A DNA stretch of 64,000 nucleotides from Microbacterium sp. (GTDB taxonomy: Bacteria > Actinomycetota > Actinomycetes > Actinomycetales > Microbacteriaceae): NCBI RefSeq assembly GCF_017305435.1, contig NZ_JAFKIP010000003.1, positions 372,001 to 436,000 of the forward strand, read 5' to 3'. The notes under the pieces were generated by a model that made no database searches, was not told the DNA's origin, and saw only the letters and a list, made by a program, of their open reading frames with translations. Shown here piece after piece: positions 58,378-64,000 of the stretch (positions are counted from its first letter, which is position 1; every line of letters begins with the position of its first letter). A program made the translations under genes and the position numbers.

Positions 58378-59706
58378 TCAGGCGCGCTGGGTGCCGCGCA
58401 GGAGCACGGCCTCGGCGAGGGCCCGGATGCCGTGGGCGACGTCCCCCGCCGAGACCGCCTCGTCGGGGTGGTGGCTGACCCCGTCGGGGTTCCGCAGGAA
58501 GAGCATGCCGACGTCGGCGATCGCTCCGAGCGCCATGCCGTCGTGACCGGCACGGCTGAAGATCACCGGAGGCTCCTCGGAGCGCGGCGGGAGGGTGGAC
58601 CGGATTCCGCCTTCGATGACGTCCTGCAGGAGCGGCGCGCAGAACACGGCCGGCGCGCTGTGGACCTCGCGGGCGCGCCAGCGCAGGCCGCGGCGCCCCG
58701 AGATGGCGTCGAGCTCCCGCGCGAGGGCGTCCCAGACCCGGTCGCGCTCGCCGTCGAACTCGCCGCGGAGGTCGAGCGAGAACTGCACCTCGCCCGGGAT
58801 CACGTTGACCGCTCCGGGGAACGCCTCGAACTGGCCCACCGTCCCGACGATGTGGTGCTCCGCCGCGCAGAGGCGCTCGACGGCGAGAGCCGCCTCGCTC
58901 GCACCCAAGAGGGCATCGCGACGCATGTCGTACGGCGTCCCGCCCGCGTGTCTCGCCTCGCCTTCGACCACCAGCTGGAATCGGCGCGCCGCGGCGATCG
59001 ACGACACGACCGCGAGCGGCTCGCCCGCCCGGTCCAGCTCGGGCCCCTGCTCGATGTGCGCCTCGAGGTACCCGACGAGCTCGTCGGGCCTTCGCGCGGC
59101 CTCGCCGATGCGGCCGGGATCGAGCCCGAACTCCAGGAACGCACGGCGCAGACTCACGCCGCCGGCATCCGTCAGGCCCCACCACGCGTCGTTCCAGGTG
59201 CCGGCCACCGCCGACGAGCCGAGCAGCGCCTTGCCGAACCGCGTGCCCTCCTCGTCGGAGAACGCGACGATCTCGATCGCGAACGGCAGCGGCACGGTCC
59301 AGCCGCCGGCGCCGTCCGCCCCGGTGCCGTCTGCCCCGGAGCCGGCGACCGGGACGCGCAGCAGCCGCACGACCTCGAGGGCCATCAGCACCCCGGCGAT
59401 GCCGTCGTAGCGACCGGCGTCGAGCACCGTATCGAGATGCGAGCCGAGCATGAGTGCCGGAGCGGACGGGTCACCGATGCGGGCGACCTGGTTGCCCGCG
59501 GCATCCTGCCAGGTGCGCATGCCGAGCTCGCGCATCCACTCCGCCGCGAGGCGGTTGACGCGGGCGTGCTCCGGCGAGAGGTAGACGCGCTCGATGGATG
59601 CCTCGGCGGCACTCACCCGCGCGAGCTCGTCGCACCGCGCCATGACCCGGCGGGCGGCGGTCGCGATCGCGTCGGGCGCGGCGCGCAGGAGGGATGCCTC
59701 GGTCAC
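58378..59706 (-). CDS. Allantoate amidohydrolase-like M20 Zn-hydrolase
   Basis: A 442-residue M20 family hydrolase. MLGSHLDTVLDAGRYDG (His, Asp ligands), FSDEEGTRFGKALLGSSAVAG (Glu pair), YLEAHIEQGPEL and the last His in FSRAGHDGMALGAI. This layout is shared by allantoate amidohydrolase (AllC/PucF), N-carbamoyl amino acid hydrolase and ureidoglycolate hydrolase. With allantoinase and PucG next to it, allantoate to ureidoglycine is most likely. GTG overlaps the pucG stop. Confidence 0.88.
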   Translation of the reverse strand: MTEASLLRAAPDAIATAARRVMARCDELARVSAAEASIERVYLSPEHARVNRLAAEWMRELGMRTWQDAAGNQVARIGDPSAPALMLGSHLDTVLDAGRYDGIAGVLMALEVVRLLRVPVAGSGADGTGADGAGGWTVPLPFAIEIVAFSDEEGTRFGKALLGSSAVAGTWNDAWWGLTDAGGVSLRRAFLEFGLDPGRIGEAARRPDELVGYLEAHIEQGPELDRAGEPLAVVSSIAAARRFQLVVEGEARHAGGTPYDMRRDALLGASEAALAVERLCAAEHHIVGTVGQFEAFPGAVNVIPGEVQFSLDLRGEFDGERDRVWDALARELDAISGRRGLRWRAREVHSAPAVFCAPLLQDVIEGGIRSTLPPRSEEPPVIFSRAGHDGMALGAIADVGMLFLRNPDGVSHHPDEAVSAGDVAHGIRALAEAVLLRGTQRA

Positions 59707-61001
59707 GGGCCCTCCGGAGCGGGCACCGCCCTGGCGGCGGCTCCCGCGGCGAACACGTCGGCCGCGGCCTCGACACCGCCGCCGGCGGGGACCGGCGCGC
59801 CGAAGCGCCGCAGCACCGCCTCCAGCGCCGCGAGGGTCGTGAGCACGGCATCCTTCCGGGCGTTGTAGCCCATCGTGCCGATCCGCCAGACCCGCCCGTG
59901 CAGGGGGCCGAACGACGTGCCGATCTCGATGCCGAAATCCTCCAGGAGCACCGCGCGCGCGGCATCCCCGGGCACCCCGTCGGGGATCTCCACGGCGACG
60001 ACGTTGCTCATCTTGTGGGCCACGTCGCCGAAGACCGCGAGCCCGAGCGCCTCGACGCCGGCGAGCATCGCGCGCCCGGCGAGCGCGTGCCGGGCGATGA
60101 CGGCATCCCGACCCTCGAGCAGCAGCACGCGCGCGCACTCGCGGGCGGCGTAGAGCATGCTCGTGGCTTCCGTGTGGTGGTTGAGGCGCCGGGGTCCCCA
60201 GTAGTCGAGGATCTGTCCCAGATCGAAGTAGTTGGAGCGGACGAAGTCGGGGGACGAGGCGTCACCGGGCTCGCGGATGCCCGCCTCGACCTTCGTGCGC
60301 GACCGGATCACCTCGACCGCGCGTGGGCTCAGCGTGATCGGCGCCGAGCCGCTGGGGCCGCCGAGGCACTTCTGCAGCCCCGCGGTCGCGGCGTCGAGCC
60401 CCCAGGCATCCGCCTCGAACGCGTTGCCGCCGAGCGAGGCGGTCGCATCGGTGTAGAACAGCACGCCGTGGCGGCGGCAGATCTCGCCGATGTCCTCGAG
60501 CGGCTGGTTCATCGTGGTCGAGGTGTCACCCTGCACGAGGGCGAGGAGGGTCGGGCGCACCCGCACGATCGCCTCCTCGATGACCGACGGTGCGAAGACC
60601 TGACCCCAGTCGGTCTCGATCGTGTGAACCTCGGCGAGCGCGCGCTCGGCGATCTCGGCGAGCAGGTGCCCGAACCGGCCGAACACGGGCACGAGCACGC
60701 GGTCGCCGGGGCGGACCAGCGAGAAGATCGCCGCCTCGATGCCGGCGCGGCTCGTGCCGTCGACGAGCAGCGTCGCCTCGTTGCCGGTCGCCCAGACCGC
60801 GCGATACAGCTCCTGCGTCTCGGTCATCGTCGCCGTCATGAACGGGTCGTACTGCCCGACGAGCGGGGCCGACATCGCGCGCAGAACGCTCGGGTAGGCC
60901 GAGATGGGGCCCGGACCCATCAGAAGGCGTGCCGGCGGGTCGATCGACGTGGGGAACTCGGCCGGGAGCGAGGTCGGGGGCACGGGGGCGGCGTCGGTCA
61001 T
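59703..61001 (-). CDS. pucG: (S)-Ureidoglycine-glyoxylate aminotransferase-like, class V
   Basis: A 432-residue PLP enzyme. LMGPGPISAYPSVLRAMSAPLVGQYDP, LLVDGTSRAGIEAAIFSL, LFYTDATASLGGN (Asp), and GLQKCLGGPSG with the Schiff-base Lys. The family holds alanine- and serine-glyoxylate aminotransferases and PucG, which makes glycine and oxalurate from ureidoglycine and glyoxylate. Context favours PucG. ATG overlaps the amidase stop. Confidence 0.85.
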   Translation of the reverse strand: MTDAAPVPPTSLPAEFPTSIDPPARLLMGPGPISAYPSVLRAMSAPLVGQYDPFMTATMTETQELYRAVWATGNEATLLVDGTSRAGIEAAIFSLVRPGDRVLVPVFGRFGHLLAEIAERALAEVHTIETDWGQVFAPSVIEEAIVRVRPTLLALVQGDTSTTMNQPLEDIGEICRRHGVLFYTDATASLGGNAFEADAWGLDAATAGLQKCLGGPSGSAPITLSPRAVEVIRSRTKVEAGIREPGDASSPDFVRSNYFDLGQILDYWGPRRLNHHTEATSMLYAARECARVLLLEGRDAVIARHALAGRAMLAGVEALGLAVFGDVAHKMSNVVAVEIPDGVPGDAARAVLLEDFGIEIGTSFGPLHGRVWRIGTMGYNARKDAVLTTLAALEAVLRRFGAPVPAGGGVEAAADVFAAGAAARAVPAPEGP

Positions 61002-62614
61002 GCGGAGTCCGTTTCGCTCGATCGGGCGTGGAGGGCATGGAGGGCGTTGAGCGCGCGCCCGAGGCGCACGAGGGCGATGTCGGTGCCCGCACGCGAGATG
61101 AGGCTGACCCCGACGGGGGCCGGGGCGGGCGGCCGGGTCCGGGCGGCATCCGAGGCGGGAGCGACCCGGAGGAGCGGAACCGACAGAGCGGGCAGTCCGC
61201 CGACGGCGGCGGGGGTCGTCAGCCGCAGGGTGTTCTGGCGCACGGCCTCGACGTCCGCACCCGACGCGCTGCGGGCGGGCGCGGGTCCCGGGACCGTCGG
61301 CAGCAGCAGCACGGCATCCTGGACGAGGGCGTGGAGCGCCTCGCGAAGCGGCGCGAGGGCGGCGCGAGCGGATGCCTCGTCGGCGGGCGTCACGGCGGCG
61401 GCCGCGCGGAAGCGCTCCGCGACGGCGGGCCCGGTCGCGCCGGGGTGGGCGCGCAGCCACTCGCCGTTGTTGCGCCAGGCCTCGGCGCCCTGCACCGTCC
61501 GGAACGGGACGAGGTAGCCGTCGAGGTCGCCGAGGGAGACCTCTTCGACCGGCAGAGCGGATGCCGCGACGAACGCCTCGAACGCGGCGCGGGTCGCCGG
61601 CTCCGCGGCGGCAAGGGCCTCGGCCGGAACGCGGAAGCGCCACGGCAGGTCGTCGCCGGAGGCGCCCAGCACCGATTCGGTCGAGCCCGAACCGTCGTAG
61701 CTCAGGCACCAGTCGGCGACCGCCTGGAGGGTCGCGCCGTCGCGGGTCAGCCAGCCCACGGTGTCGAAGGTCTGCGCGAGGGGCAGGAGCCCCTGCCGGG
61801 GCACCAGGTCATGGGTCGTGCGGAGACCCCACAGCCCCTGGTAGGAGGCGGGTACCCGCACGGAACCGGCCGTGTCGGTCGCGAGGGCGATGTCGGCGTG
61901 GCCGAGGGCGACCGCCGATGCCGGCCCGCTGGACGATCCCCCGGGCAGCGCGCCGGGCACGGCGGCGTTGGGCGGCGTGCCGTAGTGCGGGTTGTCGCCC
62001 GCGATCGAGTACGCGAACTCGTCGGTGCGGGCGATGCCCCGCAGCGACGCGCCGCCACGCAGCAGGTCGCCGACGGCCGGCGCGCTCGTCGTCTCGGCGC
62101 GCGCGGAGTCGAGGTATGCGGGGTTGCCCGCCCCGATCCGATACCCCTTGACCGCGAACAGGTCCTTCACCGCGACCGTGAGCCCCGCGAGCGGGCCCTC
62201 CCAGGCGCCCTGGTAGAGCGGATCGCCGACCGTGCGCCACACGGCGCGATCGAACGCCGCGCTGCGCGGCGTGACGTGCGCGGCCGTGATGAGCCACCGC
62301 CCGTCGACGAGCTGCCACACCTGGGTCTGCAGCCCCCGCCCGCCCGCGACGAAGCGCGACACCGACACGAGCAGGGCGATGCCGTCGCCGAGAGGCCGAT
62401 ACTCGACGCTCTCGATCACGCGCGCCGGCACGCCGCCCCGGAAACCGCGGAAGGCACTGATCTCGTCGTGCCCCACGAGGAGACCCGCCCCGTCGCCGCG
62501 CAGCGTCGCCGCGCCGGGGGCGAACGCGGCATCCAGCGCGTCGAGGTCGTCGTCCATGAGCGCCCGCTCGTAGGCGTCGAAGGCCATCCGAAGGTCGGCC
62601 GGGATGTCGGTCAT
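60998..62614 (-). CDS. AtzH-like NTF2 domain fused to an amidase
   Basis: A 538-residue fusion. Residues 1-125 are an NTF2-fold AtzH/DUF3225-type domain (DAFDAYERALMDDDLDALDAAFAPGAATLRGDG). From about 135 comes an amidase-signature domain with catalytic Lys in TVAVKDLFAVKG, Ser in ATDTAGSVRVPAS and GGSSSGPASAVA. AtzH sits with AtzG/AtzE in cyanuric-acid and related carbamoyl degradation. Here it is between PucG and acetamidase, so oxalurate, ureidoglycolate or oxamate are plausible substrates. ATG chosen for the domain start. Confidence 0.88.
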   Translation of the reverse strand: MTDIPADLRMAFDAYERALMDDDLDALDAAFAPGAATLRGDGAGLLVGHDEISAFRGFRGGVPARVIESVEYRPLGDGIALLVSVSRFVAGGRGLQTQVWQLVDGRWLITAAHVTPRSAAFDRAVWRTVGDPLYQGAWEGPLAGLTVAVKDLFAVKGYRIGAGNPAYLDSARAETTSAPAVGDLLRGGASLRGIARTDEFAYSIAGDNPHYGTPPNAAVPGALPGGSSSGPASAVALGHADIALATDTAGSVRVPASYQGLWGLRTTHDLVPRQGLLPLAQTFDTVGWLTRDGATLQAVADWCLSYDGSGSTESVLGASGDDLPWRFRVPAEALAAAEPATRAAFEAFVAASALPVEEVSLGDLDGYLVPFRTVQGAEAWRNNGEWLRAHPGATGPAVAERFRAAAAVTPADEASARAALAPLREALHALVQDAVLLLPTVPGPAPARSASGADVEAVRQNTLRLTTPAAVGGLPALSVPLLRVAPASDAARTRPPAPAPVGVSLISRAGTDIALVRLGRALNALHALHARSSETDSA

Positions 62615-62657
62615 CGGCCCCCTCCGGTCGCCATCAGGACGGTGGCGGGGAGGCCCG

Positions 62658-63752
62658 TCATGCGCCCGACCCCGGGGGTACGATCGCGGCGAAGTCGGCC
62701 TCGCGGATCCGCGCGTGCACACCGCAGACGATGTCTACGACCTGCGAGATGTCGAAGTCGGTCGCCGCGGAGAGGTAGGCGTAGGCGAGGTGCTCGGCCA
62801 TGCCGTAGCGCGCCTGGAGCAGTTCCAGCGCCGCGCGGACGGCGGCGCGCATCGCCTCGTTCAGGTCGGGGTCGAGCCCCGTGGGCACGAGGTACTCGCC
62901 CGTGCGGACCAGGGGTCCGGTGACCTCGCCGAAGGCGGCGATGGCCTCGGCCCGCGGCACGACCTCGAAGCGGAGCGTCGCACGGAGGGATGCCTCGAGT
63001 GCGGTCAGCGCCACCTCGCCGTCCCCCTGCGCGAAATGCGGGTCGCCGACGTAGGCGAGCGCGCCCCGCACCTGCACCGGCAGGTACAGCACGGCCCCCT
63101 CGACCAGCAGGTTGATGTCGATGTTGCCCCCGTGAGCCCCCGGCGGCACCGAGTGCGGCCGCTCGTCGCCCGCGACGGCGACCCCCATCGTGCCGAGGAA
63201 CGGCGCGAGCGGAAAGCGCACGATCCGCTCACCGCCGTCTGCGATCGGGAGCACGCCCGTCCCGCCGTCCACGGGCGTGAAGACGCTGACGTTCGCGGGC
63301 CCGCGCGGCAGCAGGCCGACGAGGGCGCCCTTGCCGTGCCGGTTGGAGATGACGCCGTAAGGCACGCGCGGGAGGAGACGCTCGACCGTGATCTTCAGGA
63401 GGTCGCCGACCTCGGCGCCCTCGACGAAGACCGGTCCCGTGATCACGTGGGGTCCGTCGAGGAGCGGGTCGCGCGGGGATGTCGCGGCGATCTCGACGGC
63501 ATCCGCGAGCACGGCGTCGGCCGTGACTCCGTGGCCCGTGAAGTAGGCGAGGGGGTCCTGCCCCTGATCGGGCAGGATGCCCTCGTGACTCACGGTGTCG
63601 ATCGTCACCGTCGCGCCGGATGCGACCGTCAGCACGGGGGCGTCGGCGGCGCACGGCAGCCGCCCCCACAGGACGGTCTGCGGTGAGGCGGCGAGGTAGT
63701 GCTCGCCGCCGATCGGGCCGACGCCCGGCTGCAGGATCTCCGTCGGGCTCAT
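62658..63752 (-). CDS. Acetamidase/formamidase family protein
   Basis: A 364-residue FmdA/AmdA-type hydrolase. TVDTVSHEGILPDQ-type VTIDTVSHEG, LITGPVFVEGAEVGDLLKITV, PAHGGNIDINLL and GDPHFAQGDGEVALTALE are canonical (metal-binding His/Asp). Family members release ammonia from formamide or acetamide. In this operon formamide may be a by-product, or the enzyme may accept oxamate. ATG overlaps the allantoinase stop. Confidence 0.92.
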   Translation of the reverse strand: MSPTEILQPGVGPIGGEHYLAASPQTVLWGRLPCAADAPVLTVASGATVTIDTVSHEGILPDQGQDPLAYFTGHGVTADAVLADAVEIAATSPRDPLLDGPHVITGPVFVEGAEVGDLLKITVERLLPRVPYGVISNRHGKGALVGLLPRGPANVSVFTPVDGGTGVLPIADGGERIVRFPLAPFLGTMGVAVAGDERPHSVPPGAHGGNIDINLLVEGAVLYLPVQVRGALAYVGDPHFAQGDGEVALTALEASLRATLRFEVVPRAEAIAAFGEVTGPLVRTGEYLVPTGLDPDLNEAMRAAVRAALELLQARYGMAEHLAYAYLSAATDFDISQVVDIVCGVHARIREADFAAIVPPGSGA

Positions 63753-64000
63753 GCCGGCACCTCCATCAGTATCTCGATGCCGGGCCGCGCCCGGGCATCC
63801 CCGTCGCCGGCGCGGTAGACGATCTCGCCGCCGACGATCGTCGTCGAGGTGACGCCGCGGAGGCGCCGCCCGTCCCACGGGGAGAGCTTGTGGCGGTAGA
63901 GGAGCCGCTGCGCGTCGACGGTCCACTCCGTCTGCGGCGCGACGATCGTGAGGTTCGCGCGCGCCCCCACCCGGATCTCGCCGAGTCCGGGCACGCCGGC
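63749..64000 (-). CDS. Allantoinase/dihydroorotase-like amidohydrolase, C-terminal part
   Basis: The last 83 residues; the rest lies right of the window. GEIRVGARANLTIVAPQTEWTVDAQRLLYRHKLSPWDGRRLRGVTSTTIVGGEIVYRAGD is the typical end of the allantoinase/dihydroorotase composite beta domain. KLSPWDGRRLRGVTSTTIVGG suits AllB. It is the upstream gene of the coupled amidase operon, so allantoinase is the best call; a hydantoinase cannot be excluded. Confidence 0.85.
   Translation of the reverse strand, partial: AGVPGLGEIRVGARANLTIVAPQTEWTVDAQRLLYRHKLSPWDGRRLRGVTSTTIVGGEIVYRAGDGDARARPGIEILMEVPA

Overview
The window is chromosomal DNA of a high-GC actinobacterium, most likely Microbacteriaceae and probably Microbacterium. 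This rests on the very high GC content, many GTG starts, an iron-box heme-uptake locus of corynebacterial type, a CebR-type cellobiose operon, GlnR-type nitrogen boxes, a DUF3073 protein, and the frequent GATGCC/GCATCC codon-pair habit of that family. The species is an inference. I see no phage, integrase, transposase, CRISPR array, rRNA or tRNA.

Layout. 0-8 kb: the start of an RND exporter, a membrane-anchored HExxH peptidase-like protein, two overlapping crcB fluoride-channel genes, a small DUF7218-like gene coupled to topoisomerase IB, an esterase, a MerR/TipAL regulator with a leaderless promoter, and a DUF4097-PadR pair. 8-15 kb: a standalone AAA ATPase and a 1540-residue sortase-type surface protein (PKD, MopE-like, RCC1 and Calx-beta modules). 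15-21 kb: a universal stress protein, DUF3073, a CynX-type MFS transporter, an unusual GTGGGAC repeat field, purF and purM. 21-30 kb: a heme-acquisition island (htaA-hmuT-hmuU-hmuV in one coupled operon, then a 1481-residue multi-HtaA/Ig surface protein), with DtxR/IdeR-type boxes ahead of both transcription units.

30-46 kb: purine biosynthesis genes (purD, purC, purS-purQ) are interleaved with unrelated modules: an efflux MFS/PadR pair, a secreted intradiol dioxygenase, a uracil/xanthine permease, a VOC dioxygenase, and a complete ceb operon (cebE-cebF-cebG-bgl-cebR) with three CebR operators. purL is not in the window.

46-64 kb: a nitrogen-scavenging purine/allantoin catabolic island. It holds a xanthine dehydrogenase set (fused FeS+Mo subunit, FAD subunit, XdhC, MocA-like cytidylyltransferase), an NMT1/THI5-type ABC importer with two different permeases, an aminohydrolase, a LOG protein, allantoate amidohydrolase, PucG, an AtzH-domain amidase, an acetamidase/formamidase and the C-terminus of an allantoinase-like enzyme. 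GlnR boxes lie in both divergent promoter regions of this island, so nitrogen limitation probably switches it on. The run from allantoinase to amidases suggests full extraction of purine nitrogen, possibly through oxalurate.

Several intergenic gaps hold long inverted repeats. Two families of these occur twice in the window (2.6/20.2 kb and 30.5/56.2 kb). They may be terminators or REP-like elements and are not explained by the genes.
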